A stretch of 32,606 nt of DNA from Deinococcus piscis (GCF_014653275.1 NZ_BNAL01000031.1:1-32606), one strand, 5' to 3'. Shown: positions 25,045 to 32,606, counted from the first letter of the stretch. Translations and numbers: made by a program. Notes: a model not told the origin generated them from the letters alone.

Positions 25045-25557
25045 ATGATCAAGACCCTGTCCCGGCTGCTGCCTCTGCTGGCCGTGCCTACCCTGGCCGG
25101 CTGCGGCACGGTTCCCCTGCCCGCAGTGGGCTTGCCCGATGTGAGTCTGACCACCCCGGTGCCCCTGACCGCTTCCGGCCTGCGGATTTTCCAGAACGGC
25201 ACCCTCTTCCCCGCGCCGGTCAGCCGCCAGCTGAAGAACTTCCAGCTGACCGGCACCGCTGCGCTGAATAAGCCGGTGGGTGAACCGACTGTCTTTGACG
25301 TGCTGCTGACCCGAGATCTGCCGGTCGGCTGCATGGCCTATGCGGACTACAGCGCCTGCGCCAGCGGCGGCCAGAGCATCGGTACAGTCAGCTTTGCGGC
25401 GGGTGCGGCTCAGGCCCCACTGCTGCTGCGCGGCGACCTGCTGAACACCCTGGCCTACGAAGGCACCGGCCACATCGGGCTGCAACTGCGGGAAGGCAGC
25501 CTGTCAGCCGGCGCGACCCTCAAGCTGAGCAATCTGCAGGCCAAAGCATACTTCTGA
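25045..25557 (+). CDS. Lipoprotein of unknown function
   Basis: I do not recognise a family. The 170-residue product has a lipoprotein signal peptide (MIKTLSRLLPLLAVPTLAGC) with lipobox LAGC, so it should be anchored to a membrane from outside. The mature part is rich in small and hydrophobic residues in beta-like patterns (LTASGLRIFQNGTLFPAP, FQLTGTAALNKPV, HIGLQLREGSLSAGATLKLS). Two Cys lie close together in PVGCMAYADYSACASGG and may form a disulfide. It lies between crcB and xseA, each with its own -10, so it seems to be transcribed alone. Confidence 0.7.
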   Translation: MIKTLSRLLPLLAVPTLAGCGTVPLPAVGLPDVSLTTPVPLTASGLRIFQNGTLFPAPVSRQLKNFQLTGTAALNKPVGEPTVFDVLLTRDLPVGCMAYADYSACASGGQSIGTVSFAAGAAQAPLLLRGDLLNTLAYEGTGHIGLQLREGSLSAGATLKLSNLQAKAYF

Positions 25558-25590
25558 GCAGGCCGCCGGGTGACAGGGGCCGCTGCGCCT

Positions 25591-25596
25591 TAGACT
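25591..25596 (+). promoter_or_regulatory. -10 element TAGACT of xseA
   Basis: TAGACT ends 7 bases before the ATG at 25604. A GTGACA about 15 bases further upstream could be a weak -35. Confidence 0.5.
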
Positions 25597-25603
25597 GAGT
25601 TCC

Positions 25604-26812
25604 ATGCCGCCCCGCCGCCCCGCCCGCCGTCAAAGTGCTGAACCCCCGCCGCCGACGCAGTGGCTGGAACTGTCCGAGCTGCTGGACTACGTGGGGCAGG
25701 TGCTAGGGCGCGGGCTGCCCGGAGCGGTGTGGGTGCGGGCTGAGATTGCCGAGCTGACAGACCGCCGCCACCTGTACCTGGAACTGATTCAGCTCGAAGG
25801 TGGGCAGCAGGTTGCCAAGTGCCGCGCCGCGCTGTGGGCCCGCGAACGCTACGCCCTGGAAGGCAAGTTCCGCCGCGTGACCGGCGGCGGCCTGGGCACC
25901 GGCATGAAAGTGCTGCTCTTTTGTACGGCCGAATTCCACCCACAGTACGGGTTTTCGCTGCACATTCAGGACATCGCGCCGGAGTTCACGCTGGGCGAGG
26001 CTGCCGCCCAGCTGAGGGCGCAGCGTGAAACCTTGCAGGCAGAAGGGGTGTACGCCCTGAACCGCGCCCTGCCGCTGCCTGCCGACTACGCCCGGCTGGC
26101 CGTCATCGCTCCCGAAGGAGCCGCTGGCCTGGGCGACTTTCACCGTGAAGTGGCCCCGTTGCAGGCGGCGGGCGTGCTGGATCTGCACTACCTTCAGGCC
26201 ACCTTTCAGGGCCGTGAAGCGAGTGCCAGCCTGACCCGCGCCGCCTCGGCTGCGCTGGAGCTGCACGCCAGAGAGCCGCTTGACGCGCTGGTGGTCATCC
26301 GGGGTGGGGGGGCCGCCACGGACCTGGCCTGGCTCAATGACCTGGACTTTGGCCGGGCGCTGGCCCTCTTTCCGGTGCCGGTCATCACGGGGCTGGGGCA
26401 CGCCCGCGACGACACCCTTCCCGACGAGCTGGCCGCGCTCAGGACCGATACACCCAGCAAAGCGGCAGCCCACATCGTCCGGACAGTGGTGAATGCGGCG
26501 GCTCAGGCCCAGGCCGACTGGCAGGCCATTCGCCGCGCTGGGACCGAAGAAGCTGTGAACGCGGACGCGGGCATACGCTGGCTGCGTGACCGGCTCCGTG
26601 CGGCAGTGCAGCGCCAGCTGACAGGGGCCGAGCGCGACGTGACGGCCCTGATGCGCTCGGCGGTGGGGCTGTCGCCGGAGCGCACGCTGGCGCGGGGCTA
26701 CGCGGTGGTGCGCAGCGCGGACGGTGTGGCGACCCGCGCCGCCGACCTGCGGGCTGGGGAGCAGGTCACGTTGCAGTTTGCCGACGGTGAAGTCAGGGCT
26801 GAGATTCGGTGA
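25604..26812 (+). CDS. xseA: Exodeoxyribonuclease VII large subunit
   Basis: XseA is the catalytic subunit of exonuclease VII, which degrades single-stranded DNA from both ends. The 402-residue protein has an N-terminal OB-fold ([40 protein letters not shown], then [14 protein letters not shown]) and the catalytic domain from about residue 140: [38 protein letters not shown], then [20 protein letters not shown] and [11 protein letters not shown]. The C-terminal part is coiled-coil and ends [16 protein letters not shown]. It is slightly shorter than the enterobacterial enzyme. The small subunit xseB is not next to it. Its TGA overlaps the GTG of the following acetyltransferase gene. Confidence 0.94.
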   Translation: MPPRRPARRQSAEPPPPTQWLELSELLDYVGQVLGRGLPGAVWVRAEIAELTDRRHLYLELIQLEGGQQVAKCRAALWARERYALEGKFRRVTGGGLGTGMKVLLFCTAEFHPQYGFSLHIQDIAPEFTLGEAAAQLRAQRETLQAEGVYALNRALPLPADYARLAVIAPEGAAGLGDFHREVAPLQAAGVLDLHYLQATFQGREASASLTRAASAALELHAREPLDALVVIRGGGAATDLAWLNDLDFGRALALFPVPVITGLGHARDDTLPDELAALRTDTPSKAAAHIVRTVVNAAAQAQADWQAIRRAGTEEAVNADAGIRWLRDRLRAAVQRQLTGAERDVTALMRSAVGLSPERTLARGYAVVRSADGVATRAADLRAGEQVTLQFADGEVRAEIR

Positions 26813-27252
26813 GCTGGACCGTTCGTTCCGTCACCCTGGCTGACACTCACACGGTGGCCCGGCACCGTCTGCCGGACCTGCCGCCAGACCATGCAGCTGT
26901 GCGGGCCTACGCGGAGTGGTTGCCCAGCGCACTAGAACGCGGGCTTTATCTGGGCTGGCTGGCCGAGAGCGGAGGAGGAGTTGTCGGCGGCGCAGGCCTG
27001 ATCCTGCTGGAATGGGGGCCGACCAGGGACGACCCGCAGCCCTGGCGTGGGCGGGTGGTCAATGTCTGGACCCACCCGAGCTGGCGGCGGCAGGGGATAG
27101 CGCGGCAGCTGCTCATGCGTGTGCTGGCAGCGGCAGCAGCGCGGGGAGTGTCGGTGCTGGGCCTGAGCACCACGCCAGCGGGCCGCCCGCTTTATGGAGC
27201 GTTGGGCTTTGAGGCGGCTACTGCCGAGATGGTCCGCCGCTCTTCCCGCTAA
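26809..27252 (+). CDS. GNAT-family N-acetyltransferase
   Basis: A 147-residue acetyl-CoA-dependent acetyltransferase of unknown substrate. The central beta strand and the acetyl-CoA pyrophosphate loop are visible as [20 protein letters not shown] (Q/R-x-x-G-x-G/A type), and the C-terminal part has [14 protein letters not shown]. The start is GTG at 26809, overlapping the xseA TGA by GTGA, so translation is coupled to xseA. This is conservation of spacing only; I see no functional reason for the pairing. Confidence 0.85.
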   Translation: MSWTVRSVTLADTHTVARHRLPDLPPDHAAVRAYAEWLPSALERGLYLGWLAESGGGVVGGAGLILLEWGPTRDDPQPWRGRVVNVWTHPSWRRQGIARQLLMRVLAAAAARGVSVLGLSTTPAGRPLYGALGFEAATAEMVRRSSR

Positions 27253-27277
27253 GCACCCGTTCTGGAGGCCGGAACAG

Positions 27278-27283
27278 TACACT
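27278..27283 (+). promoter_or_regulatory. -10 element TACACT of the GNAT-tyrA operon
   Basis: TACACT ends 5 bases before the ATG at 27289, giving a likely leaderless start for the GNAT gene and, with it, for tyrA. Confidence 0.5.
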
Positions 27284-27288
27284 GACCC

Positions 27289-27741
27289 ATGTTGCACATT
27301 CGGCACGCGACCCTGGACGACCTCGATACGCTGAGTGAACTGTTTGACGAGTACCGCGTCTGGTACGCCCAGCCTTCTGACCAGGCCGGAGCGCGCGACT
27401 TCCTGCGCGAGCGGCTCTTGCTGGGCGAGTCGGTGATTTTGCTGGCGCTGGTCAATGACCGGCCCGCTGGCTTTACCCAGCTCTACCGCTCCTTTTCCAG
27501 TGTGCGGATGCGGCGGCTGTGGATTCTGAATGACCTGTTCGTGCGTGACGCCTTCCGGGGGCAGCGGGTGGGCCTGGCCCTGCTGGACGCCGCCCGTGAC
27601 TTGGCGGTGCAGAGCGGGGCCAGAGGGGTGGTGCTGGAGACGGCGGGCGACAACCTGGCCGCCCAGCGTCTGTATGACCGCTACGGCTTTCAGCGCAGCA
27701 GCGGCGTGCATTACCTGCTGACCGTAGGGGAAGAAGGGTGA
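27289..27741 (+). CDS. GNAT-family N-acetyltransferase upstream of tyrA
   Basis: A 150-residue acetyltransferase. The N-terminal strand is [20 protein letters not shown], the acceptor region is [20 protein letters not shown], the acetyl-CoA loop is [20 protein letters not shown] and the C-terminal motif is [17 protein letters not shown]. This form of GNAT resembles general small-molecule or protein acetyltransferases; the substrate is unknown. Its TGA overlaps the tyrA GTG (GTGA), so it is co-translated with an aromatic amino acid enzyme. That pairing is odd and may point to an amine or amino acid substrate, which is inference. Confidence 0.87.
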   Translation: MLHIRHATLDDLDTLSELFDEYRVWYAQPSDQAGARDFLRERLLLGESVILLALVNDRPAGFTQLYRSFSSVRMRRLWILNDLFVRDAFRGQRVGLALLDAARDLAVQSGARGVVLETAGDNLAAQRLYDRYGFQRSSGVHYLLTVGEEG

Positions 27742-28859
27742 CGCCGCCCGAACTGGCTGCCCTGCGTGAGCAGATTGATCAGGGAGACCGCGAGCTGTTG
27801 CGTCTGCTTCAGCGGCGGGTCAAGCTGGCCCGGCAAGTGGGGGAGGTGAAGCGGGCCCAGGGCCTGCCCATCTATGTGCCAGAGCGCGAAGCGGACCTGC
27901 TGGAGGCCCGCCGCGCCGAAGCTGAAACTTTGGGGGTCAGCCCTGACCTGGCCGAGGATGTGCTGCGCCGCTGCATGCGCGAGAGCTACGTGCAGGAAAG
28001 CGGGCACAGCTTGGGCGTGCGTCCTGGCCTGCGGGTGGTCGTGGTGGGGGGCGCGGGCCGACTGGGCCGCCGCTTTGTGCAGGCGTTCCGCGAGTCGGGC
28101 TATGAGGTGGCTGTGCTGGAGCGTGGGGACTGGGACCGCGCCGCCGAATTGGTCGCAGGGGCCGGGCTGGTGCTGGTCAGCGTGCCGATTCATGACACCG
28201 CCGCTGTGATTGCCGCGCTGCCGCCACTGCCACCTGGCTGCTTGCTGGCCGACCTGACTTCGGTCAAGGCCGCGCCCATGCAGGCCATGCTGGCCGCGCA
28301 CGCCGGGCCAGTGCTGGGGCTGCACCCAATGTTCGGCCCCGACGTACTTACTTTTGCCAAGGAAGTGACCGTGTTCTGCCGGGGGCGCGGCGAGCCGGGG
28401 GAAGTGGACTGGCTGCTAGAGCAGCTGCGGCTGTGGGGCCTGCGCCTGCACCCTGCCCAGCCTGAGGAGCACGACCGTCACATGGGGCTGATTCAGGCCA
28501 TGCGCCACGCCACCGCCTACGCTTACGGCCTGAACCTCTGCCGCGAGGGGCCGCAGCTGAATGAGTTGCTGGCCCTGTCCAGTCCCATCTACCGCCTGGA
28601 GCTGATGATGGTGGGCCGGCTGTTTGCACAGGACCCGGAGCTGTACTACGACATCATTCAGTCTCAGCGCCAGCATCTGGACCTGATTCGTGACTACCAC
28701 GCCACCCTGGCCGACGTCATTGAGCTGCTGGAAGGGCAGGACCGGGACGCTTTTGCAGACCGCTTCCGCGAGGTGCAGGAGTTCTTCGGGCCGCTGGGCG
28801 AGCAGTTCCTGGGGGAAAGCCGGGTGATGCTGGCCCAGAGCAAAGACCGGGTGGGCTAA
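27738..28859 (+). CDS. tyrA: Bifunctional chorismate mutase / prephenate dehydrogenase (T-protein)
   Basis: Converts chorismate to prephenate and then, with NAD+, to 4-hydroxyphenylpyruvate in tyrosine synthesis. Residues 1-~92 are an AroQ chorismate mutase ([40 protein letters not shown]). Residues ~97-373 are the dehydrogenase with [14 protein letters not shown] (NAD site), [33 protein letters not shown] (catalytic His region), then [20 protein letters not shown] and [11 protein letters not shown]. The length of 373 residues and these blocks match the enterobacterial TyrA as I remember it, a fusion typical of gamma-proteobacteria. The start is GTG, overlapping the upstream GNAT stop. The pheA gene follows 167 bases later. 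Confidence 0.94.
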   Translation: MTPPELAALREQIDQGDRELLRLLQRRVKLARQVGEVKRAQGLPIYVPEREADLLEARRAEAETLGVSPDLAEDVLRRCMRESYVQESGHSLGVRPGLRVVVVGGAGRLGRRFVQAFRESGYEVAVLERGDWDRAAELVAGAGLVLVSVPIHDTAAVIAALPPLPPGCLLADLTSVKAAPMQAMLAAHAGPVLGLHPMFGPDVLTFAKEVTVFCRGRGEPGEVDWLLEQLRLWGLRLHPAQPEEHDRHMGLIQAMRHATAYAYGLNLCREGPQLNELLALSSPIYRLELMMVGRLFAQDPELYYDIIQSQRQHLDLIRDYHATLADVIELLEGQDRDAFADRFREVQEFFGPLGEQFLGESRVMLAQSKDRVG

Positions 28860-28952
28860 GTACCTCGCACCTAACATTTCGAGATTCCGGAAACACGCCG
28901 CAACCTCTCCATTCCCGGTGCGACGCACTTTTTTCGATACTCGCTTCGCTCG

Positions 28953-28970
28953 GTTAATCTAAAGATTAAC
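28953..28970. repeat. Inverted repeat GTTAATCT-AA-AGATTAAC
   Basis: Perfect 8-bp arms around a 2-base centre, in an AT-rich patch upstream of pheA. It could be a regulator operator or part of a leader structure; the family of any regulator is not evident. Confidence 0.6.
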
Positions 28971-29015
28971 TTCGATGTACTTAGGGGCCGCCGTGCCCCA
29001 AAAGTCCCCAGCCCC

Positions 29016-29021
29016 TACAAT
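29016..29021 (+). promoter_or_regulatory. -10 element TACAAT of pheA
   Basis: TACAAT ends 5 bases before the ATG at 29027 with no Shine-Dalgarno, so pheA probably has its own leaderless transcript apart from tyrA. Confidence 0.5.
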
Positions 29022-29026
29022 GAGCC

Positions 29027-30160
29027 ATGTCCGACCAGCCTGACCGTCCTGACTCGTCTGCCGCCTCATCTGCCGAAGCGCTGGCTGCTGCTATTGCGCC
29101 GCACCGCGAGCGGATAGACGCCATTGACGCGCAACTGCTGGACCTGCTCAGTCAGCGGGCTGCCGAGGCGCGGGCCATTGGGACGCTCAAGGGCACGGCA
29201 GCTGTCTACCGGCCCGAGCGCGAGGCGCAGGTGCTGGCCCGCATCGCCGCGCTGAATGCCGGGCCGCTGCATGGCAACGCGGTGCGCCGTATCTTCCGCG
29301 AAATCATGAGCGAGTGCCTGGCCCTGGAACGCCCGCTGACGGTGGCCTACCTGGGGCCGCAGGGCACTTTTACTGAGCAGGCCGCCCAGCGGCACTTTGG
29401 TGGCGCAGCGCAGTTGGCCCCCTGCGCCACCATTGACGCAGCGCTGCGGGAGGTCGAAGCCCGGCAGGCCGATTACGCCGTGGTGCCGGTGGAAAACAGC
29501 AGTGAGGGAGCCGTGAACCGCACCCTTGATCTGCTGCCTGCCACGCCGCTGCGGGCCTGCGGCGAGGTCACGCTGCGCATTCATCACTGTCTGATGTCGC
29601 CCGGCGAAGACAGCGCTGCCCTGACTCACATCTACGCCCACCCGCAGGCGCTGGCTCAGTGCCAGGATTACCTGACCCGCCACTTGCCCGCCGCCGAGCG
29701 GCTGCCGGTCAGCTCCAACGCGGAGGCGGCCCGGCTGGCAGCGGAGTCGGGACAGGCGACGGTGGCCGCGCTGGGGCCGAGTGCGGCGGCCAGCGTGTAC
29801 GGCCTGAACGTGCTAGAGCAAAACATAGAGGACGACCCCAGCAACACCACCCGCTTCTTGGTGCTGGGGCACGCCAGCCCTGGCCCCAGCGGGCAGGACC
29901 GCACCACCCTGGTGGTGGCCGCGCCGCAGGCCGAACACGCCGGAGCCATGCACCGCCTGCTGGAGCCGTTCAGCCGCCTGGGCATCTCCATGACCAAGCT
30001 CGAAAGCCGCCCGGTGCGCGGTGGACTGTGGCAGTACGTGTTCTTTATTGATATTGAGGGCCACGCGCAGGACAGCAGTGTGGCGCAGGCACTGGCCGAA
30101 ATGCAGGAGCGCGCCACGTTCCTCAAAGTGGTGGGCAGCTATCCCCGTGCCCTGAGTTAG
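29027..30160 (+). CDS. pheA: Bifunctional chorismate mutase / prephenate dehydratase (P-protein)
   Basis: Converts chorismate through prephenate to phenylpyruvate for phenylalanine synthesis. Residues ~25-105 are an AroQ chorismate mutase (HRERIDAIDAQLLDLLSQRA, then AVYRPEREAQVLARIA). Residues ~108-285 are prephenate dehydratase with VAYLGPQGTFTEQAAQRHFG, DYAVVPVENSSEGAVNRTLD, YAHPQALAQCQDYL and the catalytic DDPSNTTRFLVLG. Residues ~295-377 are an ACT domain (LLEPFSRLGISMTKLESRPV, then WQYVFFIDIEGH), where the ESRP motif binds phenylalanine for feedback inhibition. The first ~20 residues are a Ser/Ala-rich tail. It is adjacent to tyrA, so two chorismate mutase fusions stand side by side. Confidence 0.95.
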   Translation: MSDQPDRPDSSAASSAEALAAAIAPHRERIDAIDAQLLDLLSQRAAEARAIGTLKGTAAVYRPEREAQVLARIAALNAGPLHGNAVRRIFREIMSECLALERPLTVAYLGPQGTFTEQAAQRHFGGAAQLAPCATIDAALREVEARQADYAVVPVENSSEGAVNRTLDLLPATPLRACGEVTLRIHHCLMSPGEDSAALTHIYAHPQALAQCQDYLTRHLPAAERLPVSSNAEAARLAAESGQATVAALGPSAAASVYGLNVLEQNIEDDPSNTTRFLVLGHASPGPSGQDRTTLVVAAPQAEHAGAMHRLLEPFSRLGISMTKLESRPVRGGLWQYVFFIDIEGHAQDSSVAQALAEMQERATFLKVVGSYPRALS

Positions 30161-30178
30161 AGCCGGACAGGTCAGTAA

Positions 30179-30217
30179 GGCGGGAGGGAGAGGCGGCTGT
30201 GTCCTCTCCCTCCCGCC
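30179..30217. terminator. 15-bp perfect hairpin between convergent pheA and the Nramp-like gene
   Basis: Arms 30179-30193 and 30203-30217 (GGCGGGAGGGAGAGG and its complement) pair perfectly around a 9-base loop. It sits 18 bases from each stop codon, as expected for a bidirectional terminator. No long T-run follows. Confidence 0.85.
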
Positions 30218-30234
30218 CCGTCTTCCGCGCAGCC

Positions 30235-31494
30235 TTAGCCGATCAGGCCCATCAGGTTGGCGAGGAACAGCAGCGTAAACCCGACCAGAAAGACCAGACC
30301 GGCATAAGCCAGAACCCTCAGCGTGCCCGACAGGTGCTGCTCGCCGCTGACCAGGCTGAGGTTCAGCCAAGCGAAGATGGGCGCGGTGACAAAGGCGCTG
30401 GTCATGGCGAACTTGAGCATGCCCGCCAGCTGGTTTTGCATCAGCAGGATGATTGCCAGGCCAAGAATGCTGATGCCGGTGATCCACAGCGAGATGTCGC
30501 GGTTCTTGAGCTCCGGTTCGCCGCGCAGCAGCCGCAGGGCCTCGCCGCTGGCGCGGGCGTAGCCGTCCACCACCGTGATGGTGGTGCCGAACATGCACAT
30601 AAAGGCGATAAAGGCGATCACTGGCTTGGACCACTCTCCGATGGTGCTGCCGTACATCTGCACCAGCTGGGCAATATAAGCGCCGCTGGCCGGTTCCAGC
30701 TTCTCGCCGTTGCCGTACTGGACCAGGGCCCCCATCGCCACGAAAAAGATAGCGAGTACAGCCGAGGTCACGTAGCCTACGTTGAAGTCAAAGATGGTAT
30801 CGGCGTAGTTGGCGGGGCTGATCTTCTGCTTGGCCCTGATCCACATGGAGTTGATGGCGCTGATCTCAATCGGGGCAGGCATCCAGCCCACCAGCGCCAC
30901 CAAGAAGGGCAACGTCGCCAGGTTCCACGGCGAGGGTTCCACAAAGCCGGGCAGCATGTTGGAGCCTTTGCTGGCAGCGATGAAGGTTGCAGCCACCGTC
31001 GCTATGGTCAGCCCGATCACGATCAGTTTGGTGATGCCGTCGAGGGCTTTGTAGTGCCCGGCCACCAGCAGCACCCACACCACCAGCATCATCACGCTGG
31101 CCATGACAGGGCCGCTTAGTGCGAAGCCGGCGGGCAGCATCGAGTTGAGGATAACTGCCGAGAGCAGCCCCACGCCCGCCGTAGAAATGACAGACGACAC
31201 CGCGCACAGGATGAAGAACACCCACAGGTAGCCCCGGCCCTTGCGGGCGTAGCCTTCCACCAGGCTCTGACCGCTTTCCATCGTGTACTGCGGCCCAAAG
31301 CGGAAAAAGGGATACTTCAGCAGATTGGTCAGCAGAATCAGCCCGGCCAGCTGCCAGCCGAACAGAGCGCCCGCCTGCGCCGAGGACACGATGTGCGATC
31401 CCCCGATGGCTGCCGAAGCCATCATGATGCCGGGGCCGAGAGCCGCCATCTTGGATTGCCAAGTGGAATGTGAAGCAGGCACGCTGGTTTGCAT
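30235..31494 (-). CDS. Nramp-family transporter lacking the canonical metal-site motifs
   Basis: A 419-residue polytopic membrane protein with about 11 hydrophobic helices and the LeuT-fold Nramp layout. TM1 reads GPGIMMASAAIGGSHIVSSA where manganese/iron Nramps have the DPGN metal motif, and TM6 reads LPFLVALVGWMPAPIEISAI where they have an A/C-M-P-H motif; only the Met-Pro of that block is kept. It thus belongs to a divergent Nramp branch whose substrate may be another divalent ion or not a metal. The FGTTITVVDGYARASGEALR segment is also conserved in the family. The upstream region is AT-rich with a TATCATGATA palindrome. It is transcribed convergently to pheA. Confidence 0.85.
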   Translation of the reverse strand: MQTSVPASHSTWQSKMAALGPGIMMASAAIGGSHIVSSAQAGALFGWQLAGLILLTNLLKYPFFRFGPQYTMESGQSLVEGYARKGRGYLWVFFILCAVSSVISTAGVGLLSAVILNSMLPAGFALSGPVMASVMMLVVWVLLVAGHYKALDGITKLIVIGLTIATVAATFIAASKGSNMLPGFVEPSPWNLATLPFLVALVGWMPAPIEISAINSMWIRAKQKISPANYADTIFDFNVGYVTSAVLAIFFVAMGALVQYGNGEKLEPASGAYIAQLVQMYGSTIGEWSKPVIAFIAFMCMFGTTITVVDGYARASGEALRLLRGEPELKNRDISLWITGISILGLAIILLMQNQLAGMLKFAMTSAFVTAPIFAWLNLSLVSGEQHLSGTLRVLAYAGLVFLVGFTLLFLANLMGLIG

Positions 31495-31503
31495 GCCGAT
31501 TTA

Positions 31504-31513
31504 TATCATGATA
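31504..31513. promoter_or_regulatory. Palindrome TATCATGATA upstream of the Nramp-like gene
   Basis: A 10-bp perfect palindrome about 9 bases upstream of the ATG at 31494, inside an AT-rich stretch (31501-31560) that also holds TATAAA ending 5 bases before the ATG on the minus strand. It could be a promoter or a metal-regulator operator; no known consensus is matched with confidence. Confidence 0.4.
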
Positions 31514-31658
31514 AATGGATAAATTTAAAGCTAAACCATCATCCCTTGCAAAAATCTGACAAATGCCAGAAGTCTCTTGGGAATGGCGCTGTCGTGCCTT
31601 TCAAGTGATAGGTGTCAGGGGCTATGGTCTGCCAAGTGGGCTGCTGCACACGTCGTCT

Positions 31659-32531
31659 TCACTCTGGCGCTGACGCTGTGGCCACCGGACGCTCCTCATT
31701 GCTGACCCAATCGCTCCAGCTGCCCGCATAGAGGCGGTTGTCCGGCCCGAGCGGCACGCCCGCCAGTTCGCGGGCCAGCAGATTGGGCGTAGCGCTCACG
31801 CCGCTGCCGCAGTAGGTTACGGTGGCCTGCCCATTCTCTGCACCTAGCCGCTTAGCCTGAGCCTCGGCGTCCCGGAAGCGTCCCGACTCATCCAGCGCTT
31901 CCGCCCAGTTGCGGTTCACTGCGCCCGGAATATGTCCGGCCCGGCGGTCTATCGGCTCGGTTTCGCCCCGGTAGCGCTCCGGCGCACGCGAATCAATCAG
32001 CAGCGTGTCAGCGGGCAGCGCCGCCACATCCTCAGCCGTCGCCACGAAGCCGGGTTGCACCTGTGCGGTGAACGTGGCGGGGACGTGCTGCGGCTCCGCG
32101 TCGGTCAGCTCGCCGCCCGCCGCTTGCCACGCGGCCAGGCCACCGTCCAGCACGGCCACTTGCCCGTGCCCCAGCCAGCGCAGCAGCCACCAGGCCCGCG
32201 CCGCGTAGTAGCCCTGAGCGCCGCCCGCGTCGTAGCAGACCACCCAGGACTCTGGGCCAATGCCCTGCTCGCCCACCCAGCTCGCCAGGGCTTCCGGCTC
32301 TGGCAACGGGTGGCGGCCTCCGGCGCCCGATTCGGTGACTGGGCCGCTCAGGGTCATTTCCAGGTCGGCGTACACCGCGCCCTCGATGTGGCCCTCCATA
32401 TAGGCCATGCGTCCCAGCAGCGCGTCGCGCAGGTCAAAGCGGCAGTCCAGCAGGCGCAGCCTGGGGTCGTGGAGGTGTTGGCGGAGCCACTCGGCGCTGA
32501 CCAGGGGTGTGGCGAAATCAGTTGTGGTCAT
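31659..32531 (-). CDS. sseA: Sulfurtransferase, 3-mercaptopyruvate/thiosulfate type
   Basis: A 290-residue two-domain rhodanese that moves sulfur from 3-mercaptopyruvate (or thiosulfate) to thiophilic acceptors such as cyanide or thioredoxin. The inactive N-terminal rhodanese domain has [32 protein letters not shown], and WVVCYDAGG. The catalytic C-terminal domain has [37 protein letters not shown] and the active-site loop [11 protein letters not shown][ST]G[VTA]-type loop points to 3-mercaptopyruvate, whereas thiosulfate enzymes usually have CRKG. The gene starts just inside the IS630 copy boundary: its -10 overlaps the target TA dinucleotide, so expression may have changed after insertion. 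Confidence 0.88.
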   Translation of the reverse strand: MTTTDFATPLVSAEWLRQHLHDPRLRLLDCRFDLRDALLGRMAYMEGHIEGAVYADLEMTLSGPVTESGAGGRHPLPEPEALASWVGEQGIGPESWVVCYDAGGAQGYYAARAWWLLRWLGHGQVAVLDGGLAAWQAAGGELTDAEPQHVPATFTAQVQPGFVATAEDVAALPADTLLIDSRAPERYRGETEPIDRRAGHIPGAVNRNWAEALDESGRFRDAEAQAKRLGAENGQATVTYCGSGVSATPNLLARELAGVPLGPDNRLYAGSWSDWVSNEERPVATASAPE

Positions 32532-32537
32532 GTCTAG

Positions 32538-32543
32538 AGTCTA
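32538..32543 (-). promoter_or_regulatory. -10 element TAGACT of the sulfurtransferase gene, at the IS junction
   Basis: The minus-strand hexamer ends 6 bases before the ATG at 32531. Its first two bases are the TA at 32542-32543 that forms the IS630 target dinucleotide, so any -35 must lie inside the IS. Confidence 0.5.
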
Positions 32544-32606
32544 GAGCATTTGACATAATAAGAGGATGAAACGTGTTGGGGCGGCTGGGTATGGGAATGA
32601 CTTGCG
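32544..32606 (+). mobile_element. 5' end of an IS630-family insertion sequence (right copy)
   Basis: The element begins with the terminal repeat GAGCATTTGACATA after a TA dinucleotide and runs out of the window. Bases 32540-32557 are the exact reverse complement of 190-207, the right end of the left copy. Beyond that the two repeats match imperfectly. It lies in the same orientation as the left copy, and only its first 63 bases are present. Confidence 0.85.
32566..32606 (+). CDS. IS630-family transposase, N-terminal fragment (runs off the window)
   Basis: The frame from ATG 32566 reads MKRVGAAGYGNDLR and continues past the window edge. The YxxDLR-type block near the N-terminus is typical of IS630 transposases, whose helix-turn-helix follows it. 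AGAGG directly touches the ATG with no spacer, so a different start or weak translation is possible. Only about 13 codons are visible, so the identity rests mainly on the terminal repeat next to it. Confidence 0.65.
   Translation, partial: MKRVGAAGYGNDL

Larger units (their letters stand above)
28860..29026. other. tyrA-pheA intergenic region with AT-rich palindrome
   Basis: 167 bases containing a TAACAT at 28872-28877 (possible -10), a short GTGC-GAC-GCAC hairpin with six T after it (about 28918-28934, a weak terminator), a Phe-containing 14-codon frame (28918-28962), the palindrome at 28953-28970, a GGGGC/GCCCC stem at 28984-28999 and the pheA -10 at 29016. Base composition from 28927 to 28980 is much more AT-rich than its surroundings. 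Confidence 0.5.

Overview
The window reads as a high-GC chromosomal segment of a Deinococcus-type bacterium. This is inferred from gene content: MglA/MglB, the futalosine menaquinone enzyme MqnD, secreted SodC proteins and CAP-domain exoproteins. It is also inferred from promoter style: about fifteen genes have a -10 hexamer of the form TANNNT (or close to it) only 5-10 nt before the start codon and no Shine-Dalgarno, the leaderless layout known in Deinococcus. I see no rRNA, tRNA, CRISPR array or prophage.

Both ends lie inside copies of one IS630-family element in the same orientation. Bases 1-203 are the 3' end of a copy whose transposase carries an in-frame stop. Bases 32544-32606 are the 5' end of a copy with an intact transposase start. 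Their terminal repeats match as inverted sequences next to TA target dinucleotides. The window is therefore probably a draft contig broken at a repeated IS, or less likely an IS-bounded or circular unit. The left insertion cuts the C-terminus of a membrane protein gene, and the right one lies at the -10 of a sulfurtransferase gene.

Layout. 0.2-2.7 kb (minus): truncated membrane protein and a CPA-type cation/proton antiporter with an RCK domain. 2.9-4.0 kb (plus): mglB-mglA. 4.05-7.8 kb (minus): secreted Cu/Zn superoxide dismutase, a SodC/beta-propeller fusion, and a PQQ-type sugar dehydrogenase abutting it. 7.9-8.8 kb (minus): mqnD. 8.9-12.7 kb (plus): CAP lipoprotein, CHASE-PAS histidine kinase, FixJ-type regulator and an exported HbpS/GlcG-like protein, together a possible three-component sensory unit. 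12.7-16.4 kb (minus): VanW-like protein, ribF, Nudix hydrolase, polysaccharide deacetylase with a beta-rich tail. 16.5-17.6 kb (plus): dGTPase. 17.7-21.2 kb (minus): AAC(6')-like acetyltransferase, voltage-gated cation channel with a zinc ribbon, DUF4384 exoprotein, PKD-CAP exoprotein. 21.4-23.3 kb (plus): DedA protein and glutaryl-CoA dehydrogenase. 23.3-24.5 kb: divergent TetR regulator and DUF1772 membrane protein around a palindromic operator. 24.6-30.2 kb (plus): crcB, lipoprotein, xseA, two GNATs, tyrA, pheA. 30.2-32.5 kb (minus): divergent Nramp-like transporter and 3-mercaptopyruvate sulfurtransferase.

Most genes are ordinary housekeeping or envelope functions. The parts worth a second look are the kinase/regulator/HbpS-like unit, the SodC-propeller fusion, the enterobacterial-looking TyrA beside PheA with a Phe-containing mini-ORF between them, the Nramp protein lacking its metal-site motifs, and the IS boundaries.
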